Shown in pieces: positions 37,712-48,070 of a stretch of DNA of 64,000 bases; within the stretch, counting starts at the first letter, position 1, and every line of letters starts with the position of its first letter. Origin of the DNA: an uncultured Flavobacteriaceae bacterium. Its GTDB lineage: Bacteria > Bacteroidota > Bacteroidia > Flavobacteriales > Flavobacteriaceae. The stretch is from NCBI GenBank assembly GCA_947501845.1, contig CANMXP010000006.1, positions 1 through 64,000 of the forward strand, given 5' to 3'. Made by a program: the position numbers and the translations under genes. The notes beneath the pieces are model-generated. The model ran no database searches. It worked only from the letters and a program-made list of their open reading frames with translations, and had not been told where the DNA came from.

Positions 37712-38341
37712 TTATTTACTTAAGTTTGTTTCAATTCCTTCTAAAGCACCTTCTAAAAGCACTACTTGATTTGCATTCAAAATCTTGTAAGTACTTAATT
37801 CTGAATAAGTTATAACCTCAGAATCTTTTAAATTGCGCGATGACAAATATACGTTATTATTTGATCCACCCAACACAAACAGAGATTTTTTGTTTTCAAG
37901 CTCTAAAGCTTTTAAAACTGCTGTGAAGCTTTTCGTTTTTGGAGCCTCAAAATTAAAGTCTTCTAAAACTGTAATTGATTTCTCTCCTGCTTTGATACTT
38001 AATGCAGATTTACGTGCTAAACGCTTAACATTTTTATTAAGTTTGAAGCTGTAATTTCTTGGTCTTGGACCGAACATACGACCTCCTCCTTTAAATACAC
38101 CAGACTTAATACTACCTGCTCTTGCTGTACCAGTTCCTTTTTGCTTTTTAATCTTACGTGTACTTCCAGCAATCTCACCTCTTTCTTTAGATTTGTGAGT
38201 TCCTTGACGTTGGTTTGCTAAATATTGTTTAACATCCAAATATACAGCGTGATTATTAGGCTCAATAGCGAACACATCTTTAGAAAGGTCTGCCTTTCTA
38301 CCTGTGTCTTTTCCGTTTATATCTAAAACTGCTACTTTCAT
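37712..38341 (-). CDS. rplD: 50S ribosomal protein L4
   Basis: 209 residues. The extended tunnel loop contains [19 protein letters not shown] and [14 protein letters not shown]. In E. coli L4 represses the S10 operon through a leader before rpsJ; the corresponding leader is not recognisable here, though a hairpin-rich spacer lies before rplC. Its ATG overlaps the rplC stop by one base (TAATG), so the two are translationally coupled. Confidence 0.98.
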   Translation of the reverse strand: MKVAVLDINGKDTGRKADLSKDVFAIEPNNHAVYLDVKQYLANQRQGTHKSKERGEIAGSTRKIKKQKGTGTARAGSIKSGVFKGGGRMFGPRPRNYSFKLNKNVKRLARKSALSIKAGEKSITVLEDFNFEAPKTKSFTAVLKALELENKKSLFVLGGSNNNVYLSSRNLKDSEVITYSELSTYKILNANQVVLLEGALEGIETNLSK

Positions 38342-38958
38342 TATTTTCTAATAATTACATAAGCGTTTTTGTGTCCAGGTACACACCCTTTAACAACAAG
38401 TAGATTCTTTTCAGCGACTACTTTTAAAACTCTTAAATTTTGAACTTTTATTGTTTCTCCACCCATTCTTCCAGCCATTTTCATGCCTTTAAAAACTCTT
38501 GCAGGGTAAGATGCAGCTCCAATTGATCCTGGCGCTCTTAAACGGTTATGCTGACCATGGGTAGCTTGACCTACACCACCGAAACCATGACGTTTTACAA
38601 CACCTTGAAATCCCTTACCTTTAGATGTTCCTGCAACATCTACAAATTCACCTTCTGTGAAATGTTCTACAGTGATAGCATCTCCTAATTTGTACTCCTC
38701 ATCAAAACCTTTGAATTCAACAACTTTGCGTTTTACAGAAGTACCCGCCTTTTTAGCATGACCTAAGTCTGCTTTAGTAGCGCTTTTTTCTGTCGCGTCA
38801 TCGAAACCAAGTTGGATAGCTTCGTAACCATCAACTTCTTCGGTTCTGACTTGGGTAACGATACATGGTCCAGCTTCGATAACTGTACAAGGAATATTTT
38901 TTCCATTGTCATCAAAGATGCTGGTCATACCGATTTTTTTTCCAATTAACCCAGACAT
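38341..38958 (-). CDS. rplC: 50S ribosomal protein L3
   Basis: 205 residues. It starts [19 protein letters not shown] and has the central loop [21 protein letters not shown] and [20 protein letters not shown] that reaches the peptidyl transferase centre. It is the first gene after the 246-base rpsJ-rplC spacer and probably has its own transcription start. Confidence 0.98.
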   Translation of the reverse strand: MSGLIGKKIGMTSIFDDNGKNIPCTVIEAGPCIVTQVRTEEVDGYEAIQLGFDDATEKSATKADLGHAKKAGTSVKRKVVEFKGFDEEYKLGDAITVEHFTEGEFVDVAGTSKGKGFQGVVKRHGFGGVGQATHGQHNRLRAPGSIGAASYPARVFKGMKMAGRMGGETIKVQNLRVLKVVAEKNLLVVKGCVPGHKNAYVIIRK

Positions 38959-39044
38959 TTAATTTTAGATTTACGATTGTTAATTACAATTTCAGAACTA
39001 TTCTGAAGAGAACCTCCAATCAATTATTATTAATTTACTTATTT

Positions 39045-39081
39045 AAAAAAATTCAGGGACAAAATACCTTTCGTCCCTGAA
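39045..39081 (-). terminator. terminator-like hairpin between rpsJ and rplC
   Basis: A perfect 9-base stem, TTCAGGGAC (39052-39060) with GTCCCTGAA (39073-39081), has a 12-base loop and is followed on the minus strand by seven T. In transcription direction it lies after rpsJ and before rplC, so it can stop or attenuate transcription inside the ribosomal cluster. Confidence 0.8.
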
Positions 39082-39126
39082 ATGTATTTATCCGTTTTTC
39101 CCGCGACCGCATCGGTGGGACATTTT

Positions 39127-39187
39127 ATCCTGAACTTGTTTCAGGATCTTTTATCTTTAATCTTAGATTCCGAAACAAGTTCGGAAT
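39127..39187. repeat. pair of inverted palindromic repeats in the rpsJ-rplC spacer
   Basis: Two hairpins, ATCCTGAA/TTCAGGAT (39127-39147) and ATTCCGAA/TTCGGAAT (39167-39187), have loops CTTGT and ACAAG that are reverse complements of each other. They are thus two oppositely oriented copies of one palindromic repeat. A GC-rich patch (39101-39121) precedes them. The word resembles dispersed repeats common in Flavobacteriaceae. Confidence 0.75.
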
Positions 39188-39204
39188 TGAAATATAAAGT
39201 TTTA

Positions 39205-39510
39205 CTAAACTTTTATTTCTACTTCAACACCACTTGGTAATTCAAGCTTCATCAATGCATCAATTGTTTTTGATGACGAAGAGTAGATATCTAATAATCT
39301 CTTGTAAGAAGATAATTGAAACTGCTCTCTTGATTTCTTGTTTACGTGTGGAGAACGTAATACTGTGAAAATTTTCTTGTGCGTTGGCAATGGAATTGGT
39401 CCAGTTACTACAGCACCAGTGCTTTTTACAGTCTTTACAATCTTATCAGCAGACTTATCTACTAAATTGTGATCGTAAGATTTTAATTTTATTCTGATTT
39501 TTTGACTCAT
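39205..39510 (-). CDS. rpsJ: 30S ribosomal protein S10
   Basis: 101 residues. It has [20 protein letters not shown] and [21 protein letters not shown]10 is also the NusE component of antitermination complexes. It follows fusA by 11 bases and is separated from rplC by 246 bases with a hairpin, so here it belongs transcriptionally with rpsL-rpsG-fusA. Confidence 0.98.
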   Translation of the reverse strand: MSQKIRIKLKSYDHNLVDKSADKIVKTVKSTGAVVTGPIPLPTHKKIFTVLRSPHVNKKSREQFQLSSYKRLLDIYSSSSKTIDALMKLELPSGVEVEIKV

Positions 39511-39521
39511 TTTCTTAGATT

Positions 39522-41648
39522 TTAAGCTTCAACACCTTTAGCTGCCTTAATTACTTCTTCAGATATATTCGAAGGTGTTTCAGCATAATGTGAAAATTCC
39601 ATTGTTGACGTTGCACGACCTGATGATAATGTTCTTAATGTTGTAACATATCCAAACATTTCTGAAAGCGGTACAGTTGCTTTTACAGTTTTTGCACCAG
39701 CTCTATCTCCCATATCACTTACTTGTCCTCTTCTTCTATTTAAATCACCTACGATATCACCCATATTTTCTTCTGGAGTAATTACCTCAAGTTTCATAAT
39801 AGGCTCCATGATTACCGCTTTCGCAGCTTTCGCAGAATTTTTAAATCCAAGTTTTGCAGCCAATTCGAAAGATAATTGATCCGAATCCACATCATGATAA
39901 GAACCATCTGTTAATGTTACTTTCATAGCATCAACTTCATACCCTGCCAATGGACCATTTACCATAGCCATTTTGAATCCTTTTTCAATTGAAGGTATAA
40001 ATTCTTTAGGAACATTACCACCTTTAATTGTTGAAACAAATTCAAGACCTGTTTTACCTTCTTCAGCTGGCTCAAGTGTAAATACAATATCTGCGAATTT
40101 ACCACGTCCACCAGATTGTTTCTTATAAACTTCTCTGTGCTCTGCTCGTTGTGTAATAGCTTCTTTGTACTCTACTTGTGGCTGACCTTGATTTACTTCA
40201 ACTTTAAACTCACGTTTAAGACGGTCAACAATAATATCTAAGTGAAGCTCACCCATTCCAGAAATAATAGTCTGTCCTGAAGCTTCATCTGTTCTTGCTG
40301 TAAATGTTGGATCTTCTTCAGCTAATTTCGCCAAAGACATTCCTAATTTATCAACATCAGCTTTAGTCTTAGGCTCTACCGCGATACCAATTACTGGATC
40401 TGGGAAGTCCATAGATTCTAAAACTATAGGATTCTTTTCATCAGACATGGTATCACCAGTCTTAATATCCTTAAATCCTACTGCCGCTCCAATATCTCCA
40501 GCTTCGATATAATCGATAGCATTTTGTTTATTAGAGTGCATTTGATAAATACGAGAAATACGCTCTTTTTTACCTGAACGATTGTTCAAGATATAAGATC
40601 CTGCATCCAATCTACCAGAGTAAGCTCTAAAAAATGCTAAACGTCCTACAAAAGGATCGGTAGCAATTTTAAATGCTAAAGCCGCAAATGGGTCTTTAAC
40701 ATCTGGCTTACGTATAGCTTCATCTCCTGTTCTTGGGTCGGTACCTATAATATTATCTCTATCTGTTGGAGAAGGCAAGTAACGACACACAGCATCTAAT
40801 AAGAACTGTACACCTTTATTTTTAAAAGCAGAACCACAAATCATAGGAATGATCGCCATATCCATCACAGCAGCTCTAAGTGCAGCATGCACTTCTTCTT
40901 CTGTAATAGAATCTTCATCTTCCATGAATTTCTCTAATAGGTTCTCATCGTAAGTTGCAACTTCTTCAATTAAAAGCGCACGGTACTTACGAGCTTCTTC
41001 TTTCATATCTTCTGGAATATCAATCACATCAAAAGTTGCCCCTTGAGTTTCATCATGCCAAACAATAGCACGATTTTTTACTAAATCGATAATTCCTTTA
41101 AAGTCCGCCTCATCACCAATGTTTAAAACGATTGGCACAGCATTAGACTTTAACATATCTTTTACTTGTTGACAAACACCTAAAAAGTTAGATCCTTGAC
41201 GGTCCATTTTATTAACAAAACCGATACGAGGCACTTTATAGTTGTCTGCTAGTCTCCAGTTAGTTTCAGATTGAGGCTCTACACCGTCAACCGCACTAAA
41301 TAAGAATACCAAACCATCAAGCACACGTAATGAACGATTTACCTCAACAGTAAAATCAACGTGACCTGGTGTGTCAATTATATTAAAGTGATATCCTTTA
41401 GTTTCAGAAGTTGGTTGCCCATTTTCAATTGGGAATTTCCACTCACAAGTTGTCGCAGCAGAAGTAATTGTAATACCTCTTTCTTGCTCTTGCTCCATCC
41501 AGTCCATTGTAGCAGCACCATCATGTACTTCTCCAATTTTATGAGACACACCTGTATAATAAAGAATACGTTCTGTAGTTGTAGTTTTTCCTGCATCAAT
41601 GTGCGCAGCAATACCTATATTTCTAGTGAATTTTAAATCTCTTGCCAT
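39522..41648 (-). CDS. fusA: elongation factor G
   Basis: This 708-residue GTPase translocates tRNA-mRNA on the ribosome. The G domain has [19 protein letters not shown] (G1), DTPGHVDF (G3) and NKMDR (G4); domains II-V follow, with [18 protein letters not shown] and [14 protein letters not shown]. It is the canonical EF-G1 within the str cluster. It follows rpsG by 6 bases. Confidence 0.98.
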   Translation of the reverse strand: MARDLKFTRNIGIAAHIDAGKTTTTERILYYTGVSHKIGEVHDGAATMDWMEQEQERGITITSAATTCEWKFPIENGQPTSETKGYHFNIIDTPGHVDFTVEVNRSLRVLDGLVFLFSAVDGVEPQSETNWRLADNYKVPRIGFVNKMDRQGSNFLGVCQQVKDMLKSNAVPIVLNIGDEADFKGIIDLVKNRAIVWHDETQGATFDVIDIPEDMKEEARKYRALLIEEVATYDENLLEKFMEDEDSITEEEVHAALRAAVMDMAIIPMICGSAFKNKGVQFLLDAVCRYLPSPTDRDNIIGTDPRTGDEAIRKPDVKDPFAALAFKIATDPFVGRLAFFRAYSGRLDAGSYILNNRSGKKERISRIYQMHSNKQNAIDYIEAGDIGAAVGFKDIKTGDTMSDEKNPIVLESMDFPDPVIGIAVEPKTKADVDKLGMSLAKLAEEDPTFTARTDEASGQTIISGMGELHLDIIVDRLKREFKVEVNQGQPQVEYKEAITQRAEHREVYKKQSGGRGKFADIVFTLEPAEEGKTGLEFVSTIKGGNVPKEFIPSIEKGFKMAMVNGPLAGYEVDAMKVTLTDGSYHDVDSDQLSFELAAKLGFKNSAKAAKAVIMEPIMKLEVITPEENMGDIVGDLNRRRGQVSDMGDRAGAKTVKATVPLSEMFGYVTTLRTLSSGRATSTMEFSHYAETPSNISEEVIKAAKGVEA

Positions 41649-41654
41649 GTCGTA

Positions 41655-42131
41655 TTAAAATCTAAAGTGAGAGAATGCTTTATTTGCTTCTGCCATTTTG
41701 TGAGTATCAACTCTTTTCTTAACCGCTGCTCCTTCTTCTTTAGCTGCTGCTAAAATCTCTGAAGCCAAACGTTGCGCCATAGATTTTTCGTTTCTTTTAC
41801 GTGCATAGCCTATAAGCCATTTCATTGCCGTAGAAACTTTACGATCTGGACGAATCTGCATTGGAATTTGAAATGTTGCTCCACCTACACGACGGCTACG
41901 TACTTCTACGTGAGGCATCACATTTGATAAAGCATCTTTCCAAGTTTCTAAAGCTGTTTTTTCTTCGTCAGTTTTTTTCGAATCTACAATATCAATCGCA
42001 TCGTAGAATACTTTAAAAGCGACAGACTTCTTTCCATCCCACATCATCATATTAACGAATCGTGTTACTAACTGATCGTTAAAACGTGGATCTGGTAAAA
42101 GCGGTCTCTTTTTTGCTGCTCTTTTTCTCAT
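41655..42131 (-). CDS. rpsG: 30S ribosomal protein S7
   Basis: 158 residues. Conserved blocks are [22 protein letters not shown] (in parts), [19 protein letters not shown] and [17 protein letters not shown]. It nucleates the 30S head and contacts the E-site tRNA. It follows rpsL by 22 bases. Confidence 0.98.
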   Translation of the reverse strand: MRKRAAKKRPLLPDPRFNDQLVTRFVNMMMWDGKKSVAFKVFYDAIDIVDSKKTDEEKTALETWKDALSNVMPHVEVRSRRVGGATFQIPMQIRPDRKVSTAMKWLIGYARKRNEKSMAQRLASEILAAAKEEGAAVKKRVDTHKMAEANKAFSHFRF

Positions 42132-42153
42132 GTCTTCTTCTTAAAGTTTTAAA

Positions 42154-42528
42154 TTACTTCTTAGGGCGTTTAGCACCATACTTAGATCTACGTTGTGTTC
42201 TACCTGAAACACCTGCTGTGTCTAAAGCTCCACGAACGATGTGATATCTAACTCCTGGCAAATCTTTTACCCTTCCACCTCTAACCAATACTATCGAGTG
42301 CTCTTGCAGATTGTGTCCTTCTCCACCAATGTATGCATTAACCTCGTTACCGTTTGTTAAACGAACCCTTGCCACCTTACGCATTGCTGAGTTAGGTTTT
42401 TTAGGAGTCGTCGTGTAAACACGAGTACACACACCACGTCTTTGCGGACAAGAATCTAAAGCAGCCGATTTACTCTTCTTGGTTATTTTGGCTCTTCCTG
42501 TTCTTACTAATTGTGAAATTGTTGGCAT
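42154..42528 (-). CDS. rpsL: 30S ribosomal protein S12
   Basis: 124 residues. It starts [20 protein letters not shown]; the decoding-site loops are [12 protein letters not shown] (Lys43/44) and [13 protein letters not shown]. The lysines linked to streptomycin sensitivity are present, so it has a wild-type sequence at those sites. It is the first gene of the minus-strand ribosomal run and has a clear promoter about 45 bases upstream. Confidence 0.98.
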   Translation of the reverse strand: MPTISQLVRTGRAKITKKSKSAALDSCPQRRGVCTRVYTTTPKKPNSAMRKVARVRLTNGNEVNAYIGGEGHNLQEHSIVLVRGGRVKDLPGVRYHIVRGALDTAGVSGRTQRRSKYGAKRPKK

Positions 42529-42553
42529 ATATATTATATATAAATTTTAAAAT

Positions 42554-42602
42554 CCTCTTCTAAGAGGGCTGCAAAGGTAGAAATTAAAATTAATAATTCA
42601 AA
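42554..42602 (-). promoter_or_regulatory. promoter of the rpsL-rpsG-fusA-rpsJ unit
   Basis: On the minus strand TTTG (42599-42602) is followed after 19 bases by TACCTTTG (42572-42579), an exact match to the Bacteroidota consensus. A small perfect hairpin CCTCTT/AAGAGG (42554-42567) lies where transcription should begin. The rest of the 332-base gap to the Omp85 gene (42603-42860) is AT-rich with nothing else recognised. Confidence 0.75.
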
Positions 42603-42860
42603 CCCTAAATCATTAATTTTCATGTCGTAATGAATATTTATTTTTCGCACAATACTTCAACGGCAACCATCACATGTTTCAATCACTTTATTCATCTATC
42701 AAAATGGTTTCATTCTGCCTTTAAAATCTCTAAAGTCAACCGCTATTTTTTTATAAAAAAGGCTAACTAATTTCAACTGAATTGAAAAATTATCTAATCA
42801 CTATATTATAAGTCTACGTTTTCCGTTAGATTTACACAATAATCAGCTAGTTATTATAAA

Positions 42861-44555
42861 GTGAAAAAAACCTCTTTTTTACTCCTTATTATATATATAC
42901 TTTTTTCTTCAGAACTGTTTTGCCAAAACTTACACCTAAAAATTAATGGCAATACTAAACATGAAACTAGTTTGATTGACTCCTTAAACTATTTAAAAAT
43001 CCACAAGAACTACATTTCCATTAAACATGAAATAGATAGTGTTCAAAAAAAACTTTTTAAAATAGGGTATATTGAAAATGAGTTAAAAGAAATCACTAAA
43101 ACAAACGATTCATTATTTACAAGTCAAATTCACTTAAAAAAGAAATTTAGCACCATCTCTATTTATTATGATAAAACAAAGATTAAGCGTTCCCTTTTAG
43201 AAGTCATTTCAAAAAATATTTTCGATGATTATTTTGAATTAGAGCTTAACAAAGCCGAAAAAGCGTTAAATTTTATTAACTCTAAAGTTTCTGAAGAAGG
43301 ATTACCTTTTTCAAAACTACGACTATCAAACATTAAAATTAAGGATACTTCTAATTTATCGGCACATTTAATAATTGAATCAGAGGCCAAAAAGAGAGTA
43401 ATCAATAACATCATAATAAAAGGATATGAAAAATTCCCACGTGCTTATCTAAAACACTATTTAAAAATTAAGCCCTCTCAAGTTTTTGATTTAACCAGAG
43501 TCAAAAATAAGACTAGCCAATTAAACAATTTAAGGTTTGCTAATGAGATAAAACCTCCAGAAGTTTTATTTTCTAAAGACTCGACAACATTATACTTGTA
43601 TCTTGAAAAAGCGAAAAGTAATTCTTTTGATGGTTTTTTAGGTTTTGGGACTAATGAAGAAACAAACAAATTAGAATTTGACGGTTACTTAAATTTAAAT
43701 TTAACCAACAACTTAAACTTTGGCGAATCATTTAAATTACTCTATAAAAGTGACGAAAACGATCAAAAAACATTTCAAGCAGATTTAACCCTGCCCTATT
43801 TATTTAAATCTCCCATAGGAGTCGATCTACTTTTACGGATTTTTAAAAAGGACTCATCATTTACAACTGTAAACCAAGCCCTGAAACTACACTATCAAAT
43901 AAACTCGAAACATAAAGTTTATGCTGGACTTCTTTCTACCGAATCAAATAATTTATTAACCGAAAATACATCTCCAATAATCTCTGACTATAATACGCAA
44001 TACTACACCCTTGCACATGAGTTTACACAACCACAACCTTACAATTTGCTTTTTCCAATTAATTCTAAGCTTTATTTAGAAACCAACTTTGGAAAAAGAA
44101 AGTCACTCAACACTCAAGAAAAACAATCACAAATTTCTATTGATGCATTTAAAATCTTTAACTTAAATAGAAAAAATAGTATTTTTTTAAGATTAAATAG
44201 TGCTTTTTTAAATTCTGACACCTATTTCGAAAATGAATTATTAAGGTTTGGTGGCATAAATTCTATTAGAGGATTTGAGGAAAATAGCTTATTCGCATCT
44301 CTGTTTGGCTTAATCAACACAGAGTATCGATATCAACTCAACAGCTCTATTTATATTCACTCTGTTATAGACGCGGCTTATTTTGAGAATAAAATTTTGA
44401 ATATTAGAGAAAAGCTTTTCGGATACGGCTTTGGTTTTGGCATTATTACACAAGCTGGATTATTTAAATTCAATTATGCAAATGGCAAAAGTGAAAATCA
44501 AAAATTCAAACTCTCAAACTCTAAAATACACTTAAGCTTGATAGCTAATTTCTAG
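42861..44555 (+). CDS. Omp85-family outer membrane protein
   Basis: A 564-residue protein with a signal peptide (about 1-21), a helical and POTRA-like periplasmic region (about 85-250; FSTISIYYDKTKIKRS then KRVINNIIIKGYEKFPRAYL) and a C-terminal beta-barrel. The diagnostic Omp85 motif appears as GGINSIRGFEENS near 470, and the chain ends in an aromatic residue (ANF). It is shorter than BamA and lacks its five POTRA domains, so it is more like a TamA- or ShlB-type member, possibly a transporter or surface-protein exporter. Starts at GTG, with no upstream ATG. Monocistronic, divergent from rpsL. Confidence 0.8.
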   Translation: MKKTSFLLLIIYILFSSELFCQNLHLKINGNTKHETSLIDSLNYLKIHKNYISIKHEIDSVQKKLFKIGYIENELKEITKTNDSLFTSQIHLKKKFSTISIYYDKTKIKRSLLEVISKNIFDDYFELELNKAEKALNFINSKVSEEGLPFSKLRLSNIKIKDTSNLSAHLIIESEAKKRVINNIIIKGYEKFPRAYLKHYLKIKPSQVFDLTRVKNKTSQLNNLRFANEIKPPEVLFSKDSTTLYLYLEKAKSNSFDGFLGFGTNEETNKLEFDGYLNLNLTNNLNFGESFKLLYKSDENDQKTFQADLTLPYLFKSPIGVDLLLRIFKKDSSFTTVNQALKLHYQINSKHKVYAGLLSTESNNLLTENTSPIISDYNTQYYTLAHEFTQPQPYNLLFPINSKLYLETNFGKRKSLNTQEKQSQISIDAFKIFNLNRKNSIFLRLNSAFLNSDTYFENELLRFGGINSIRGFEENSLFASLFGLINTEYRYQLNSSIYIHSVIDAAYFENKILNIREKLFGYGFGFGIITQAGLFKFNYANGKSENQKFKLSNSKIHLSLIANF

Positions 44556-44817
44556 TTTTAACTATATTATTAAGTATTTATATTTTTTGTGTATTAAAAA
44601 ATAAAGGTTTCACACAATTACAAAAGAACTATTATTCAAGTGATAAAAACAATATTTCCAATTTGTAAGAATAAGCCAAAAACACCATATTTAAACATAT
44701 TCTTTTTTTCTCGTTTTCTTAAAAATTCTCGCTAAAAGGTAAATTTTAACCATTATTTATTGTTTTATTAACTTTTTATTATGATTTTTGGCATTGACTA
44801 ATTCAAATAATTATAAA

Positions 44818-47800
44818 ATGAAAACAAAGTTTAGTGGAATTCTAACGCTATTACTAGCGTTAGTAGTGCAACTTGCGTTCGCACAAGAAAAGACAATTTC
44901 AGGTACTGTTTCAGACGATTCTGGCTTACCGTTACCTGGAGCAACTGTCTTAGTTAAAGGTACTGCTTCTGGTACATCTTCAGATTTCGACGGAAAATAT
45001 TCAATTAGAGCTAATCAAGGGGACGTCCTTGTTTTTAGTTTTGTAGGATATACAACTACCGAAGCTACTGTTGGTGCTTCCAACACAGTTAATGTTACAT
45101 TACAAGAAGATGCTGAATCTTTAGAAGAGGTTGTAGTAACTGCTTTTGGTAAAACCAAGCAAAAAAGATCACTTGGTTATGCTGCGACTGCTGTTTCTGG
45201 AGAAAAGCTAACTGAGGTAGCTACACTTAACCCTTTTGAAAGTTTATCTGGAAAAGTAGCAGGTTTAGATGTTACGGCTCCTAATCAACCAGGTGCCTCT
45301 ACAAAAATAATATTTAGAGGTTTTAGTTCTTTAAGTGGTAACGGCCCTTTGTACGTTATTGATGGTACACCGATTTCTTCGGCGTCAAATACGAGTAGTC
45401 TTAGTGGACTAGATACAGATGTTAATAGATCTTTTGATGGTGGTACTAACATTAATGACTTAGACGCCAACGCTATTGCTAGTATTAATATCCTTAAAGG
45501 TGGTGCTGCAACGGCATTGTATGGTTCTAGAGCACAAAGTGGAGCGATCATTATTACAACTAAAAAAGGACAAGCTGGACAAAAAGTAAAAGTGGAAATT
45601 AATAGTTCTGTTGACTTTTTAGAAGTTGCTAGAATCCCACATTTACAACAAGAATTTGGTCAAGGTTGGAATGGTGTAGATTATTCAGGGCTTCCATCTG
45701 GTGGTACAGGTGCAACTAACGAAAATGGTTCTTGGGGACCTAAATTCACAGGAGCACTTCGTCCTTGGGGACAAATTGTTGATAATGCACAGCAAATAAA
45801 ACCTTATTCAAACCTAAAGGATAATATCAAAGATTTCTACGATATTGGTAATACCTATACAAATTCAGTTCGTTTAAGTGGCGGTGGTCAAAACACCGAT
45901 TTTTCAATTATCTTCTCAAGAGTAGACACAGATGGTATTATACCTACTGATTCTGATGCTTTAACTAGAAACACTTTAAGTTTAAATAGCGGTATTTCTG
46001 GTGAAAAATTCAGACTTCGTGTTAATGGTAATTATGCTCAAACAAGACAAAATGCAGTAAACACTGGACAAGGTGATGGTGCAGGAGAAGGAGAAACTTT
46101 TATGCAAGAGTTAATTCAAATCCCTAGAGGTGTTAGCGTATTAGATTTAAGAGATTATACTAATAATCCTTTTAATAATAACGATAATTTCTATACACCA
46201 TATTCAAGAAATCCATGGTGGCTTCTCAACGAAAATGCGACTGTTTTAAATCGTGAGCGTTTTTATGGAAATATTAATTTTTCTTATGACATTTTGCCTA
46301 ACCTAGTAGGTACCATCCAAATTGGTGCTGATGTTAATAACGGTAAACGTCATAGTCACGGTGCGGTTATTAACTATACCCCAGGTTCTCCAAATGCTTT
46401 ATTAGGAGCAAGTACTGTTGTTGGTGGAGTTACAGAAAGAACTAATCAAGCTAGACGTTATGAATCTTTCATAACTTTTGATTATGATACTGTTTTAAAT
46501 GAAAACTTCTCATTAGATGCTTCTATAGGAGGGTCTATTAATAATGCAACAACAAGTTCTTTACAGGTTAGAGTAACAAACTTAGACATTCCTAATTTCT
46601 ACGAAATTTCTAACTCAGCTGTACTTCCTATTACTGCACAACAAGATGCTCAATCAAAAAACTATTCTATTTTTAGTTCAGCAACCTTATCATTTAAAGA
46701 ACGTGTTTATTTAAACTTAACAGCAAGAAACGAATGGACATCTACTTTAGCCATAGGGAAAAACTCTTTTTTCTATCCTTCAGCTAATTTAAGTGCTATC
46801 GTTTTAGATAATGGTGCACATTTCTTAAAAGCACGTGGTGGTTATGCGTCACTTGCTAATGGTGCTGGTTTATACTTAACCGAAAGTTCTGCAACACAAG
46901 GTGTTGCTGTTGCTTATTTTGGATCAATTAACTTCCCTTTTGCTGGTTTAAACTCGTTTGAAATTGGTAGAACTTTAGGAAATATAGGAATTGAACCTGA
47001 ATTTACTGATGAGTATGAAATAGGTCTTGAAGGTAGGTTCTTTAATAATAGAATTACTGCAGATGTTGCTTATTATAAGAAAACAACTGATGGTGCCATT
47101 ATACAACAACAACTTCCTAACTCTACGGGGTATAGAGAAATTTTTGGTAACTTCTTAGATATTGAGAATAAAGGTATTGAAGTTGCTCTTGGATTTGTAC
47201 CAATTAGAACAGATGATTTTAGCTGGAACATAGACTATACGTTTACAAAAAATGAGAACGAGATTACTGATCTTCCTGAAGGCTTAGATAAATTATTGAT
47301 TAATAGTGCTTTTGGTGTAAACTACTATGCTATAGAAGGACAACCTTTAGGTGTGTTTCAGGCACGTGTACCACAAACCAATGCGGCAGGTCAGGTTATT
47401 GTAGATCCAAATACAGGTATTCCATTACAATCTACTGAAGAACAAACCATAGGTAATTCACAAAGAGATTTCGTAATGGGTCTTCAAAACACAATTAAAT
47501 ACAAAAACTTCAGATTATCATTTGGATTTGATTGGAAAGAAGGTGGTGAAATGTATTCTTATACATCTAGGCTTTTAGGGTTTACTGGAAATTCTATTGC
47601 AACGACTTATAATGATAGAAATACGTTTATAGTACCTAACTCTGTTATTGACGATGGTGTTTATGCTCCAGATGGTTCAGTTATCACAGCACCTACTTAT
47701 CCTGAAAATACTACGCCTATCACTTTTGATGCGGTTACTGGTTATTATAGTGCAAGTAACAATCCAACTACAGAAGCAACAAACCATGTTATTGATAAAA

Positions 47801-48051
47801 CGTTTATAAGATTACGTGATTTGTCTTTATCTTATAATTTCCCAGAAAGCATTATTGGAAAATCTGGATTAAGTTCCTTATCTTTAAGTCTATACGGAAG
47901 AAATTTAATGCTATGGACTCCAGATGAGAATCCTTATGTAGATCCTGAGGTTACTTCGTTTGGTGGTAATGATATAGAAACTGAATTCGGTGAATTTGCT
48001 GGTAACCCTGCTCAAAGAACATATGGAGTTGCATTAAAAATGTCATTCTAA
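44818..48051 (+). CDS. SusC/RagA-family TonB-linked outer membrane protein
   Basis: A 1077-residue outer-membrane importer. It has a signal peptide (about 1-23), a carboxypeptidase-regulatory-like domain (about 25-100; SGTVSDDSGLPLPGATVLVK), a TonB-box segment EEVVVTAFG near 108, a SusC plug (IFRGFSSLSGNGPLYVIDG, then ALYGSRAQSGAIIITTKKG) and a barrel ending in Phe. It forms a lid-and-barrel complex with the SusD-like protein next door. The frame is open to a TTG at 44788, but the signal peptide begins at the ATG at 44818. The upstream 262-base gap holds an AT-rich leader but no clear consensus promoter. Confidence 0.95.
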   Translation: MKTKFSGILTLLLALVVQLAFAQEKTISGTVSDDSGLPLPGATVLVKGTASGTSSDFDGKYSIRANQGDVLVFSFVGYTTTEATVGASNTVNVTLQEDAESLEEVVVTAFGKTKQKRSLGYAATAVSGEKLTEVATLNPFESLSGKVAGLDVTAPNQPGASTKIIFRGFSSLSGNGPLYVIDGTPISSASNTSSLSGLDTDVNRSFDGGTNINDLDANAIASINILKGGAATALYGSRAQSGAIIITTKKGQAGQKVKVEINSSVDFLEVARIPHLQQEFGQGWNGVDYSGLPSGGTGATNENGSWGPKFTGALRPWGQIVDNAQQIKPYSNLKDNIKDFYDIGNTYTNSVRLSGGGQNTDFSIIFSRVDTDGIIPTDSDALTRNTLSLNSGISGEKFRLRVNGNYAQTRQNAVNTGQGDGAGEGETFMQELIQIPRGVSVLDLRDYTNNPFNNNDNFYTPYSRNPWWLLNENATVLNRERFYGNINFSYDILPNLVGTIQIGADVNNGKRHSHGAVINYTPGSPNALLGASTVVGGVTERTNQARRYESFITFDYDTVLNENFSLDASIGGSINNATTSSLQVRVTNLDIPNFYEISNSAVLPITAQQDAQSKNYSIFSSATLSFKERVYLNLTARNEWTSTLAIGKNSFFYPSANLSAIVLDNGAHFLKARGGYASLANGAGLYLTESSATQGVAVAYFGSINFPFAGLNSFEIGRTLGNIGIEPEFTDEYEIGLEGRFFNNRITADVAYYKKTTDGAIIQQQLPNSTGYREIFGNFLDIENKGIEVALGFVPIRTDDFSWNIDYTFTKNENEITDLPEGLDKLLINSAFGVNYYAIEGQPLGVFQARVPQTNAAGQVIVDPNTGIPLQSTEEQTIGNSQRDFVMGLQNTIKYKNFRLSFGFDWKEGGEMYSYTSRLLGFTGNSIATTYNDRNTFIVPNSVIDDGVYAPDGSVITAPTYPENTTPITFDAVTGYYSASNNPTTEATNHVIDKTFIRLRDLSLSYNFPESIIGKSGLSSLSLSLYGRNLMLWTPDENPYVDPEVTSFGGNDIETEFGEFAGNPAQRTYGVALKMSF

Positions 48052-48070
48052 ATAATTAAAAAAATATACA

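Noticed and set aside
39052-39081. E. coli-type L4-controlled S10 leader
   Set aside because: In E. coli that leader precedes rpsJ; here the hairpin is after rpsJ, is small, and ends in a T-run, so it is read as a terminator or attenuator instead.
44788-44817. TTG-initiated 10-residue extension of the SusC gene
   Set aside because: It would put a polar stretch before a complete signal peptide that starts at the ATG at 44818.
45285-45551. Antisense open frame inside the SusC gene
   Set aside because: It is a shadow of the receptor's codon pattern, with no start context and no protein-like motif; many similar shadows exist in the long genes of this window.
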